From Pristionchus mayeri (taxonomy: Eukaryota; Nematoda; Chromadorea; Rhabditida; Neodiplogasteridae), in contig BTRK01000003.1 of assembly GCA_036245805.1 (NCBI GenBank), positions 29,405,215-29,469,214 of the forward strand: a stretch of 64,000 bases of DNA, read 5' to 3'. This document shows positions 49,601 to 61,715 of this stretch, one piece after another. Below the pieces are notes generated by a model. The model had not been told where the DNA came from and did no database searches. It was given only the letters and a program-made list of their open reading frames with translations. Numbering within the stretch: position 1 is the first letter of the stretch; the number at the start of each line of letters is the position of its first letter. Position numbers and translations under genes: made by a program.

Positions 49601-51909
49601 ATCGTCCTCGTGACAGCTTCAAACTAATTTTAAAAATATTTCCGAATCCGAGAAGACATCTCGTCTATTTAGTCTTCGACCTAAAGAATAACTATTCAAA
49701 GTTGGTTCCCCCCTCTCCGAATCCTTCTTGGAAACAGCTGTTAGGGGAAGGCATCGACTACAGCAACACGAGATAAGCAAACTTATCGCATAATACGCGA
49801 CCTTTTTTTTGTGTCTTGCTAATAAGGAGAAAGATCAATTCAGATTCCAACCTGGAGCTTGAGGCAGAAGGAGGAGTTAGCGCGGCCAGTGTTCTGCAAA
49901 TGTTTAAAATATAATAATATATTGAAATTTAATGATAATAGAAATAGTATTCGACGCCTTTCTACAGCACTATTGGATTGATAATTTCGCATTCTTCTAT
50001 TTCGACTGAATTGACTAGAGAAAAATGAACGATACAAAAAGAAACCGGCAAGTGCCAAAGATATTGTGTGTCCTTAGAAAATTGGCATTCTAACAACTTT
50101 ACAATCTAGTCTATATTGCCACGATTACAAAGTCAAACGTAATGCAGTATCTGACCCAACTCAGATCCCACCAGCACTACCGTACCCCCACCGTACCTGC
50201 ATGATGACGACGGCGAAGTTGGCAGCGTGGAGGAGGGCGTAGAGGGTGATGGGCAGCAGGGCCATCGTCACCGAACCCGTCGTGAGGAAGACCACCGAAT
50301 AGAAGAGGTAGTGGGCCGAGTCCTGAAGGGAATATTGATTATTGATTTTACATTGTTAGATGTATCTCAAATCAATCAATTGACTAGAGAATTATCAACA
50401 TTTCACTGTAATTTGCACTCTTTTCGCATGAATTATTCTCCATGAACCCCTTACCACATTCACAGTAAAATTCCACATCTGGTTCAAATTCTTCCTACGG
50501 TCTTACTAATCCCTATCCAAGAGGAGGAGGAAGGGCTTCATCGAGAATAATTCATGCGGAGAGAATGCAAATTACAGCGGAATGCTGACAATTCTATGAT
50601 TTTTTTCGGGGTTCCGTTTAAGAGGAAGGGACCAAACGAAATATTTGTTTGTAAATACTAAGAGGGGATTCAAATTAAGGAATTCGAGACTGCACATCCC
50701 GACTAGCTCACCTCAGCGACGAGTCGCTGGAGGAACTCCCTGGAGAGCGTGACTCCGCCCAGTCGCTGCTGCAGACGCAGAGCGTTCGTTGCCGCAGCTG
50801 CAACCAATTATTAATAATTTCACAATTAAATTGGCCAAAATTATTTCTCTTTGCAGCCATTAAAATCGATATTGTAGTGTATTTTTGGCTAGCACTGCAA
50901 TTATCCGAGCAAGAACTCTCGGTCAAGTATGTATAGCTACCCTTTTCGCTCTCGACCAAGGCCACGTCGACTAAGGAGAGTATTTGCTTGGTCAATCATT
51001 CTGAACCAGCACGAACAAGATTGCTGTTTACTACCAGACAATGATGTTTTGAGGCTGCCTGCCAACGCTTATTTTGACACTGTACGATAGTGATCGAAAA
51101 GAGGCGATTCGGCATATGTGGCCCACCCCCTCAGCATTCACTATTTTACGAAATGTAGTGATCGATTGGACTGCAAAAGAAGATTACCCGCATTTCCAAA
51201 TCTTTCGCACGAGCACGAAAGAATCGCTATAATCTTCCGAAAAAAAGGAAAAAAGAGTCAACGTCCTAGTTTTCAGCACAATCGCTCTAGCAAAAGCTAG
51301 CAAAAGCTCTATACACGGATCCCCTATACATTTTTTTCCAAATTTAACCGGGAATAAAAAAACTGATAGCTTATATTGGATCTGCCAGCCTAAAGCTTAC
51401 GTTAGTGTAGTGGTTCAAGGGGATAAATTGACAATAAATGCATTTCGCGCTTGAAATCGATTGAAGCACCGTAAGCATCCTCACCTGCAGCGAGTGCCTT
51501 GTAGTAGTAGGCGTCGGGGTCGTTGGGGCCGGGCATGAAGTAGGAGAAGGTGTAGAAGAGCGTGAGCAGACGCGTCGCGAACATCGTACAGTCCATCGTG
51601 CGCGTCTTCACGAACTCCTAAATGAAACTTAAGCCTAAGTGAAACTAAATGAAACTTAAGCCTTCAATCGATTTCTAAGCGGACTAAGTATGACCTTAAG
51701 CATCTTACTACGAAAACGTACCTCCAGGAAGTAGAGAATAATGCAAGAAAAAGGCTGAAAATGAGCTAAACCAGGTAGGAGAAGCTAACCGAGAGGGTCA
51801 TGGTGCCGTAGTTGGCGTTGGTGGGGCCGGAGGAGGCGGAGGCGGAGGAGGTGGACGGCTGCTCGTCCTCCCCGTTCCTCGTTGACGATTCTTCACGGAT
51901 CTCTACCAT
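46665..51909 (-). CDS. TMEM33: TMEM33 (Krueppel homolog 2 family) ER membrane protein
   Basis: TMEM33 is a multi-pass protein of the ER membrane and nuclear envelope linked to reticulon shaping, nucleoporins and the unfolded protein response. Eight exons on the minus strand join in phase: 51909-51790, 51617-51485, 50797-50712, 50322-50197, 49893-49852, 49477-49384, 47248-47151, 46781-46665; 271 aa, near the usual 245-270. The N-terminus is Ser/Thr/Glu-rich. Membrane segments: LLTLFYTFSYFMPGP, YLFYSVVFLTTGSVTMALLP with LYALLHAANFAVVIM, and ACTEIFIVPLLVSLIFIG. Conserved end: LFVPFVYYRFLTMRYSSRRN and QQISYSPSCPAIVGNLINRA. Intron 6 (2.1 kb) contains a large palindrome. Confidence 0.9.
47480..49345. 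mobile_element. 1.9-kb palindromic element in a TMEM33 intron
   Basis: The left arm (about 47490-48240) and right arm (about 48570-49340) are near-perfect reverse complements around a centre near 48410. They encode mirrored short frames (MKSWQRCEQNISNCDSVMLR on both). Ends contain TCACGAGTCAG...GGAGG versus CCTCC...CTGACTCGTGA. The GAGCCGGCTTATAGGAATTT block is shared with about 26030 kb-region sequence at 26030-26110, so both belong to one repeat family. No transposase. Confidence 0.85.
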
Positions 51910-51917
51910 TTTCAGAC

Positions 51918-51924
51918 CTGAAAA
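51918..51924 (-). promoter_or_regulatory. Candidate spliced-leader trans-splice acceptor of TMEM33
   Basis: On the minus strand TTTTCAG lies eight bases before the ATG at 51909, with no partner exon seen upstream. In nematodes such a site commonly receives SL1. Confidence 0.45.
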
Positions 51925-52333
51925 TGAAGGTTTAAACGTACATTTCGAAGAAAACGCGGGAAAACACGGATTGGCAAGCGAAATAGTGGAGGAATGAAAG
52001 CCAACGAGAAAGGGGTAATACAAGGTTACCACAGAGACGAGATTACGGCCTAGGCAACGTAGCGCAGAAGGTTGGAGAAGAATGCGAGAGTTGACTCGGA
52101 TTGCCTTGGACCGCGTCGCCAGGGGCTGCGTCGCGGATCAATGCATTTGGTCATGACAACAACTCAAAATTACTGTACTCGATTACAGTCTCCGCCGATT
52201 ATTGATTTAAATAAAACAATTGATTCAAATCGAATAAATAAGACATTGTGAGTATGAACGTTAAATCAGATTTTTTAAACATGCTATTTCATTCACACAA
52301 TTTTCATTCGATGGGACTGGTGATTTTTGCGAA

Positions 52334-55300
52334 ATGAACTTGCGGTGAGTTTACAATTTCAAAAATACAAATAAAAGGGGCGTAATTAAGAGATAGTCTC
52401 CGTGCCAAGAAAATCCAACCTCCGTCATCCGGATCCAATCCATCGCAGAGGGGATCACAGAAGAATGAAAAGACCGAGAAGGAGAAAGCAGAAGCAACTG
52501 TGAGCATGGATCGATAGTTCAACCTTGAGAAATCTAAACATTACTCTGCAGACGCTCCCTTCGTTCACGGGCAAAACTAGTCAATTCGATGACACCAACG
52601 CGAATCGAGTCAAATTCACGATAGAGAACGTCCTGGATCGATACGGTATGAGGCATATATCGATTAGCCAGCTACTGTATCTTGAACCTAAACAAGCCAG
52701 GGAAGTAGCAGGAAAGCAACTTCAGCTCTCGATTAATCTTTTTTTTCTACCGTAATCTTCTTTCAGGTGGACTGCGTAACATTTGCTGCTACCTCTTCGC
52801 CTACTCCTTCATCGTCTTCGCCACGCAACTCTTCATTAACATCTGGTCAGTTCGCGCTCGATACATTATACCTACCGTGATTCTGATAACTACAGTATTC
52901 TTACAGTATACCAATGGGCTACTGTAACCCTCCTCTTCAGGAAGACGAGTCTGGAGATTGTCAAGCACATCTGAATGAGACGCGAGGTTCTCCACTCTGC
53001 TGCTGCAGGCCACCCCTGCGACTGCGGAGACTATCGAATGGACTGAAAGAGGTATACGGTAGTCAGTTGTCGATCGCCCAAACGCTACCGTATCCTCGCA
53101 GATGTATCTCGACACGAAGCAGATGGAAATGTGGTATGCAGCAGCCTTTCTCGTCTCGGCAGTGCTGTGCTCGCTGCTGGAGAGGTCAGAAATCAAAGAT
53201 CACCGAAGAAGGTGAAAGATCAAAGATCACCTTTCAGAATCGGTGGTCGCCGTCGTCTGGTGCTGATCTCCCTTCCTCTCTCTGCCGTATCCCTTTCCTT
53301 CCTGGCCGTGATCAGGGACGAGAAGACGATCAGGGCCATCGTCTTCATCGCATCAATGGCCAATGCGGTAGGTCACCGATAGGGAGTACTGTTGCTATAA
53401 ATCGATAATAGAAACGGGAAATGTGCGATGTTTCCAAACAATATTGGTTGTAGAGGTGAAGTTGGGCGTGCAGATAATCGATAATCTTAGGTGTATATTT
53501 GAGGGATACGGTACTGTGAAAGAGCGCCTTGCAATGCAGTGTCTGGTTAAATTCCATAATGTACTATAGTACTTGCGGACTGGGAAATTATTTTACTATC
53601 CATAGTATCCTAAATGATCTAAAAATGTTGCTGTCTGATAATGTAGACGGGAGCAAATTAGTGCAAATAACATAATAACCGATACAGTATCCACCAGTAG
53701 CTTCAGTAGCCATCCCAGATACGGTCGCGACTCCCTCTGCCACTTGATAGTGCAGGGTCGGATTGCCGAGGCGGATCGACGAGTGATGGGGGAGGAGATG
53801 AGACTGATGAAAGAGAGCAAGCCACATGTCGGTGAGATTTGAATATTTATTCTTTCTTCAATCTGTGATACGATCGATTGCCTTTAGAGATGATCAAACT
53901 GATCGTTTAAAAACAATCATCCTAATGTAGAAATGAGAGCGATCGAGTGAGTGAGAGATTGCAGACCTGGGTAATCTGGACGCGTCGGATGCGAAATTCG
54001 TGAAGAAAGTAGTACAGATGATCACTGACGACCTCGCTTTCGCGTTTGTGTTCACCACTTTCATATTTTTTTGGAAACAGTCGCGACAAAAAAGTGAGAA
54101 GTGATTCTCTTAATTTTTCGTTCTTTCTCGAGAGGCTTATCGGTAAAATAATTAGGAAATGAAGAGAGTGACCACTGCTATTCTTGATCAAAAAATGTTC
54201 TTCAAATCCCGAAAAAAAATCAAAGGTCACCGCTCTTCAGAGAGGACGACAGTTACACGATTCGCCAGTTCCTTCGGCGACTCGTGAAGAACAAGCCCTT
54301 CTATCGAATACTCTTCGATTTATTCGCACTGTCTGTTGCTTCTCGGATCATACTGCACCAATTATCTACAGTACGCCCAGAGTACTCCATTGATTTTAAA
54401 GAAGGGGTAACACGAATGGATGATAGGGAGTCCCACCACGAAGATATTGCGCTCGCAATGGGAAACTGTAGCCAAATTACCCCAACAACGAGGCGAAAAA
54501 TATGTAGAGCAAGTGAAACATAAACGAACTAGCCGCTACCCTGCGCTGTCAATGAACTTTGCGCGTATGTAAATAGCCTCAGAGCTGTCTGTGAAACTTC
54601 GGATAACGTGATTCATTATCGGGCTGCCGGCTTCTATTACATACACACAGTGGCTAATTGAACTAATTTTTCGTGTTACTCCTTCTTTAACCGCAGACTG
54701 ACGGCTGGAGTGGTGGACGGTCTGTGCCAGGTGTACCTCAAGGAGCTGGACCTCAGCGGAACGGCCATCATCGGCCACAAGGTAGTGCACTCTCGGCAAG
54801 GGGGCAGTGGGAATTAGGGGTGTGCAAGTGATATCCGACATATCGGAATGAAGTCATTAGCTATGCGATATATCGGAATTTCCACTTAATAGGCGGTAAC
54901 ATCGGAAAAAAGCTTCAATGGTTATTGAAACACATAGCAAAGTACTATATTGAAGCAAAGGGAGACCGATTCCGATATATCGGAATGAAAGACATGAGAG
55001 GGAAATATCGCGACAATATCGTTATCGTTATCGCTTGCACAACTCTAATGGGAATGAAGATAGATGGATCACCATTCTGACATTCGCGTTTGCATGAAGT
55101 GCTCGTTTGCAGATTCTGGCGAAAGTCGGCGCCGTCGTTGGCATCATCTTCATTCGGAAGTGAGTACTGTAGAATACTATATCCACTCTCGTTGGTGTAC
55201 GGTGGAATACTCTAGTACTCTCACAGAAGATGTATAGAATACTAGAAATCTCATCTCTTGAATAGTTAGTGCATGAGAAATAAAAATCATCATCATCATT

Positions 55301-56930
55301 AGATGGTCTCGTCCCCGAGCTGCAAAGTCGATGATGGTGCTCATGATCCTGTCGCTCGCGATGAGAGGAGCCACCGTGAGTATACTGTAGTCTATTCGAT
55401 AACTGAATTACCACTCGATCCAGGTGCATTACGACTCTAACTACTGCGGTAGAGTGGCGATCAGGGGTCAGTTATGACCTGATCTTTGATCCCTACCTCA
55501 ATTGACCTCTCAGACGACGTCCACTGGGCTTCTGGCGTGCTCTCGACGTCCCTCTACCTGTTCAACGACATGCTCATCTTCACCGTTCTACTCAATGTAA
55601 AGCTCAATCTAAAAGAATACAATCAAGCTCAAAGATTTTTTATCGATTCGTTGTCTTAATAGCTCATTTTCATATGCTCGAACATTCGCCGTCAACGTTG
55701 AGGATTCCGATCTCCGCCTTCTCCCTCGTCGCCATGGTCTGATTCTCGACAACTTCAGCCATTTCTAAATGCTAGGTTTTCCTCTGAAAATCGGTAACAT
55801 TTCGGTTCCCTTAATCTAATGCGGAGGTATAGAGTCGATCAATGAGTGTGAAAACCTCTTATTCCTTGTGCAGTCTACATTCTAAGTCGGAAGTGCAATA
55901 GGCGCCTGTGAATTGTCCAGACTGCACGTAGATACGTGGGCTGACGTGTGAAATTGTAGCCCCGCATTTCCCAGTGGATTCAAAACACAAAATTCGTCAT
56001 TCAGGAAGCAGTCAAAGACGTCAGCAAGAGCTCGTTCGGCAAGATTAGAGTCAGTCGGATGAACTTTCATTGAAACTCGAAACTCGTTCCTAGTCTATCC
56101 CTGTGAAGAGTGCACGTTGAATCACGCCACTCGTGATGGAAAGGGGACTACTTCTGATTAGCCATTTTTTTGAGAGAAGTGCCAAGTGTTCAAATTGAAG
56201 AGTGTGCACTTGTTAGATAGCGCAACAATCCTCAGAAGGGGTGGGGGGGGGGGGGGGGGGGGAATATCCCATGTGTCCTCTCTCCCCATAAGTCTGTCTG
56301 CACTTTCATCCAGTCTTTAAGGCAAGAGTGCACTTGGGCCAATATTATCTTTCCCTAACGGAGAAAAATAACAAAAAAAGCAAAACAAAAGCAAAAACAT
56401 CAAATGCTTCAGGACGTCTACCGGATGGCGTTCTGCTCGACGGCCCTCTGCATTCTGCTGGCTGTAGGAGTGTGGTTCAGGTGATTGCTCGTTTATTGGG
56501 AACACTTTGATCTACTCATTACCGTGCCATCATGAAGTGATCTTTTAATCAATAGTTATTGAGGAAAGGACAGAACATGAGATCATGGAAAATTAAGAGG
56601 TCATAATTTCGAAATTCTCACAGGGAAGTGCTCGACGAGGACTCCTTCTCCGTCTTCATGAACGATCTGGTCAAGGACATGTGAGATATCGCCCTCTCCT
56701 TCTCCCATCCTCTCTCCCCTTCTCTGACCTTCCCCATCTAATAGGAACTACTAGTCTACGAAATGACTGTGCCTAATATCTAAATTAATGCGTTTCAAGT
56801 GAACGAAAATAGCTTGATTTCTTATTTCTCCACTAAGTCTTCTTCAATTGTTCCTTGCAGGAAGACAGGCAAATCTCTGGAGGTCTCTCCAGATCCTTCG
56901 GAGACTGAGAAGAGAGCGGGCACCAACTAA
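52334..56930 (+). CDS. MFS transporter resembling SLC22 organic-ion transporters
   Basis: Likely a 12-helix plasma-membrane solute carrier; substrate unknown. Secure coding blocks: 52552-52645, 52767-52845, 53102-53188 (MYLDTKQMEMWYAAAFLVSA), about 53239-53370 (RIGGRRRLVLISLPLSAVSL, the loop with GRR between helices typical of MFS), about 53719-53830 (HLIVQGRIAEADRRV, like the RWL..GR..EA motif of SLC22), a 13-nt exon 54081-54093, about 54239-54345 (LVKNKPFYRILFDLFAL), about 54698-54780, 55094-55159, about 55302-55377, 55424-55448, 55514-55597, 55672-55735, 56414-56479, about 56624-56680, 56861-56930. The start at 52334 (MNL) is joined through a weak acceptor. Joins near 52941-53008, 53371-53718 and 55598-55680 are not settled in phase. 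The gene is divergent from TMEM33 across 0.4 kb. Confidence 0.7.
54815..55047. mobile_element. 233-bp hAT-like MITE in an intron
   Basis: Ends TAGGGGTGTGCAAGTGATA and its imperfect inverse TATCGCTTGCACAACTCTA, flanked by GTGGGAAT and ATGGGAAT (7 of 8 identical), as expected of an hAT 8-bp duplication. The interior carries repeated GATATATCGGAAT units. It lies in the transporter gene between the exons at 54698-54780 and 55094-55159. Confidence 0.75.
56243..56262 (+). repeat. Poly(G) tract of 20
   Basis: Twenty uninterrupted G (preceded by GGGGT) in an intron of the transporter gene. It can form a G-quadruplex and is likely length-polymorphic. C. elegans keeps many such tracts and needs the DOG-1 helicase to hold them. 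Confidence 0.95.
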
Positions 56931-59900
56931 TAGACGACTCAATATTGTTTCAAGTTAAAAATCCAAATTTACTACAAAACAAATGGCCGATAAACGTACA
57001 GAGTTGAGAATTGTGATAGTGTAACATTGCTTGAAATACTGTCTATTGGCTTTGCATATCTTTTCAAACTGCCTCTCGTGGAAAGGGGAATGGATCTTGC
57101 AAACGATGCGACAACACAGACGTACTTTGGAGTTGGGGTGTGAACGTTTTCTCTCCATCCTCGCTCCATTCTCCCAGACTATTCTCCTCGTCCATCTCCT
57201 CTCTCTTCCCTCCAATGGACACTTTCCGGCCCCGTTCATCTGCCTTCCGATTCTAATTCAATATCCCCGTAATTGGCGAGAGCGCCAGACAGTCAGACAC
57301 TGCATTCGCAGTCTTTGCACAGAGAAACAACGCCCCCGGAGGCGGTCCCTCTGCCTCTCTGCCCCCTTGGCTGTACCTGCCACCTGAGAAGGGAATCCGC
57401 ACCCTCTCTCCTTCTCACGCCATCTCGTCTGTTGGATAGAGCGAGAGAGCGTGTGATATGAAGAGAGCCATTACTCTGACAGATGGGTGGAGGAGGAGGG
57501 GGAAGACGGACTGGGGGAAGGAGTAGTGGTGTGCTCGATTACGGTAGAGTGAGCACTGAGAAAGGCGACGATTCCGAATGATTGACATTTGAAGGAGTTG
57601 AGTGGAGAAAGGAGGAGGGGGCGATTGAATGTCGATCGAAAGGTCTTCTCCCTTCTAAGGAATGGCCGAATGAAGGATGAGACACCCGCTTGATCTCTGA
57701 TGGAATGAATGGAGTGCGCTCTCCTTCCTACTCTTCTCTTTCATGTACTTTGGAACCTGGAAAGTGGGAGAGGATTGCCTTCAAGGGGGCCCTAACAGCA
57801 AATCTGGACAACACAAGCTGACAACGCAGTTTTGAGACAATCGTTAACCGTAGCACATTTTTGAAATTCCGATTTAGAAAACCGCTCTATTCTATGCGCC
57901 CTCTCATTGCTCGTTATGCACATCGAATGGAGCGATTTTGCTGTGGGTCCCCCTTTAAAATAGTGAACGAATAATAATATTTCTGTTCTGAAGGATCTCT
58001 CCAACGGCGAGAATGAATCAAGTGCACCCTTCACCTCTGCTTTCCCTTACTGAATGTAACTCTGAGTAATCATTAACTTGGCAGTCCGAAGAGAGTGATC
58101 CCTGCCACCATCTTAGTTGCTGGTAACGAGCGGAAGTCGTCGTCGGACCAGAAATCTCTTCTCGTTACTCTCGCTCCGCTCACTCTGCTCTCGCAACAAC
58201 AAGTCCCGCGCCAGCACACGTAAATATTTTTGTTTTCCACTACCAGGAACTTTTTCTCCCTCTCCCTTTCCCATCCTAAAATATGGTACACAAGCTTGTT
58301 TTGACTTGTTGTGACCACCGGAAGTGGACCGAATCAACATAGCTACAAATACGGTATTTGGAGTTGGTGGAGATGAATTTAGCCGCGACGTCACTTCATT
58401 AGCTGACAAAGCCCAGAGGGGCGTTCCAAACGCGTCAACTGGACCCGAAGGTTATGCCCCTTCTCAGGCCGTCATCACCAGTTATGAGAGCTCACTCTCT
58501 TCAGAGTACATAATCTCTCACTGGTCAGAGTGATGAAGAGAGTAGGGGAAAGGAAGAGAGTTTCTCCTCCCATCACACTCTTATCTCTTCCCCCCCCCCC
58601 CCTGAGGCGTGCCCCTCCCTCCCTCCCTTCTACCTGCCTCTTCCATCTCTCTTTCTCGAGAGTAGATGGACAGACCAGATAACACGCATCTAAATCTTCC
58701 CGTCCGACACTACACACTGTAAACCAACCCATTCCACAGATTTATTTACACTCCGAGCGTGATCTCAGATGCAACGGATAACACGGTACCGGAAAGAGGA
58801 AGACCGTTCAGTTGAGATCAAATCTAAGCTCCATGAAATCACTGGAACCAGCGGGGAGCATCCAATTTAGAGATTTCTTGTTCAGTGATCTCCCCTGTGG
58901 CGCTCCTTGACCATTCACAGGAAGGGGAGAAGAGTTTGAATTGAGAACTGGAGCTTCCTGATTCTCCCTTCTTACTCGTCATCTTCATCCGGTCTACAGT
59001 ACATCCAATCGATTTCCCTTCCCCTCGAGACCTCCACTGTCCAATTCTACCGTAATAATTCGTCTGAATTGCGTCCACGGTCACAGAGGGACAAGGCCGT
59101 TTGAGAGAAGAGATCGCCCAAATTGACTAGATGCGGTAAATTGAATTGGCCGAAAGAAGTTGATTGGTGCGCCCAATAGGAAACGTCGCATGTCGAAAAT
59201 TCGACAGCAGCCAGCTGAATGGGTAAACGTCGCCCTGAGCAACTGCATCTTCCATGACACGTCGTCATCCTCGTCCTCCCAATTCCTCTGCGTCTCTGCC
59301 CTCCTCCTCCTCACTCATTTCCCTCATCGCCGCAGAGAATACTCGTGCGTGGCGAGACACTCTGCCATCTCTGGCTGCTCTCGCCCCTGCGGAGGGGAAT
59401 GAAAGAAGAGGAGAAAGAGAGAGAGGGGAAGAGACCACAGTTACACACACATACACACCGCCCCATTCCCCTTCCCCTCCCTCCTTCACCCTCAACTAAT
59501 ATCGAAGAGCTTTCCATTCCTGAATGGACCCCTTCCCGAGCCGGGAAAGAGCCCAGATTTTGACGGAGAAATCGGACAACCCACCACAGCCTCTAGCTTT
59601 TTTCCCGATTTCAAAATCTCAACAATAAAGTCAGTTCGAGATCTTGACCCGAAACCGGTGCCAACACGCGCCGTCTACCGTAATTCGGTACCAGTTCAAA
59701 TTTGGGGCTGATCGGGGAGAAAAATTGATTCGGCTAATTTCAGTCTTAGGCACGTCTTCAGAGCGCACTAATGAGGTGGTGTTGACAACTGCGTGAGAGG
59801 TATGAGGAATGCGGGAATGGAAGAAGGACATTATCGATTAGCACCCACTGCTACGGGTAGATGGTATATGGTACTTGAGATGGAGGGTGAGAAGAGGGGG

Positions 59901-61715
59901 AAGGGGACACTGTATCTCTCTCCCCATCCACCTCGTATGTCACGACTAATCTGCTCAGCGTGCCTCTCATTGCTCATTCAATCCCTTTTCATCTCTCTCC
60001 CTATCCCACTTACAGTAGACCCCTCTCACAAACCAGCTCTTCCTAGCCCGCGGCGGCATTCTCTCATATATTTCCCCTAGGGCGTCTACCCTTCCATCTC
60101 ATCGATTGACTCGAGTGTATCAGGGAAGAGTGGGAGAGAGGCGGGTTACGGTAGTGCCGGTCCCCCTCCCTCCTCCACCTCTCCCCCGATCGGTCTGGTC
60201 TTCTCAACTCGACTCCATTCTCCTCTCATCAGAGCGGGGAGAGGGTGAGCGCCATTGGAAGTGGGCGGAGTCTCCGATGGCGCAGGCTCCGCCCCCAAAC
60301 ACACCGATTGGTTGGTGGGGCAGAGTACGGGGAGAGAGCGTGTCAGAGGGAGAGAGTGGAGACAGCGCGAGGGGCGAGGAGAGAGATTCTATTCATTTCG
60401 TCCAGTCAGAGACGATCCTTTCTCCTCCCCTTCCCCTACTCCCTCCCCATCCGACTAATACCGTGTGCGAGTTTCGCTGTTTCCCGTCGCAATTTCGCAG
60501 CGATTTTCCGCCAATCGTTTCGTCTCCCTTCCATGATCGTCTCCTCCAATTTTCGCAAATTTTCTCGGCGCGAAATCTCATCTTCTCCTCTTGGGGTACT
60601 GTAGCCGGCTACGGTACTCGCTGCGCACGATTCCTGCTCGATTTTGCTGTGCGAAAATCCGTTGCGCTTACCGTATAATAGAGTAAAATGGTGGCGGGGA
60701 GAGGGAGAGCGAGCCACATTCCACCCTCTCCCTCCTCTCCCTTCTTCACTTCACTCCCCTTCTCTCACCCACTCTCTCCTCTCACCACACTCTCTCGCCA
60801 TTTGTCTAGCACTCGTCAAGATCGATTGTAGTGGGGAGAGAGCGGGCGACTTTCTCCCCCTCTCCGCTCTCCCCTTCTATCTCCCCCTCCTCCCCTATTT
60901 ACTGTCAGCGCCACACAAAACAGTCGATTTGCTGTACACAGCGCGATGCGAATACCGAGATACCGACAGATAACGATACAGTAACCCTACAGTAACCATT
61001 CCAGGGTCCGTTCGAGAATCCACCGTGTAGTCATCGTACGAAAGATTATCGGGTAAGCAGAGAGGGGTTGCGTTGCGTCAGTGTTTACGAGGGAATCGAT
61101 GGGGTTCGAGAAGGAATTTGAGATCAAAGACCACTTTCCAGATGTGCATCTTCCTCTAGAAATAACTAAGGGAGTCACAGCAAGAAATGTGAGTTGAAAT
61201 CGTCGCTTTCCCCCATTTCCATTCTTCACCCAACTCCTGACAGCGCCCAATCGATAATTGGCTAATTGCCGGCTGGTGGGGGCCTAAAAAGCCGGCCCCG
61301 ACTTTCCTCCTTTGATGGGTTATGATTAGTCTCTCCCTTTTCATTCTTTCCTTCGGTCTCTGCTCAAGTAGGTCTAGAAAGATTGAGTGACTGGGGGAGT
61401 CAAGGGTAGAGATCTCTAGAGGAAGAAGAAGAGAAGAGGAGGAGGAATAAGAAGGGCCGAGATTAAAGAGAACAGTCGCGAATTCCCACGGGAGTCCCCA
61501 GTGTGTCACCCAGTCAGAATGAGACAGTGTTAGGGGAAGACTCAGCCATTCAATGATTCAAATCTATTGCAGACAGCGCAACGAGTACGTAGAGAGACGT
61601 AGAGTTTACACACGCGGAGAACACACCCACACAGGTACCGTAGAACCGGAAATTGGCGAATATCCCGAGACCGGATATTAGGTATCTTTGGTGGTTACGG
61701 TAGCCGTCGTTTAGG
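56931..61715. other. 4.8-kb region without a supported gene
   Basis: Many overlapping open frames exist because the sequence is strongly CT/GA-rich, but none shows splice-consistent exons or domain motifs. A 13-C run is at 58590-58602. Several TACCGTA/TACTGTA motifs lie at 59050-61700. The right part probably contains the promoter and any 5' UTR exons of the gene beginning at 61716. Confidence 0.5.

Noticed and set aside
52941..53400. 164-aa frame starting MGYCNPPLQE
   Set aside because: It reads through the introns and the wrong frame of the transporter exons; the hydrophobic alternative frame with canonical splice sites fits a transporter.
57031..60973. Several 100-190 aa frames upstream of the glutamine-rich gene
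   Set aside because: CT/GA-biased sequence leaves many frames open; frames overlap on both strands with low-complexity Ser/Pro/Leu composition and no splice-supported continuation.
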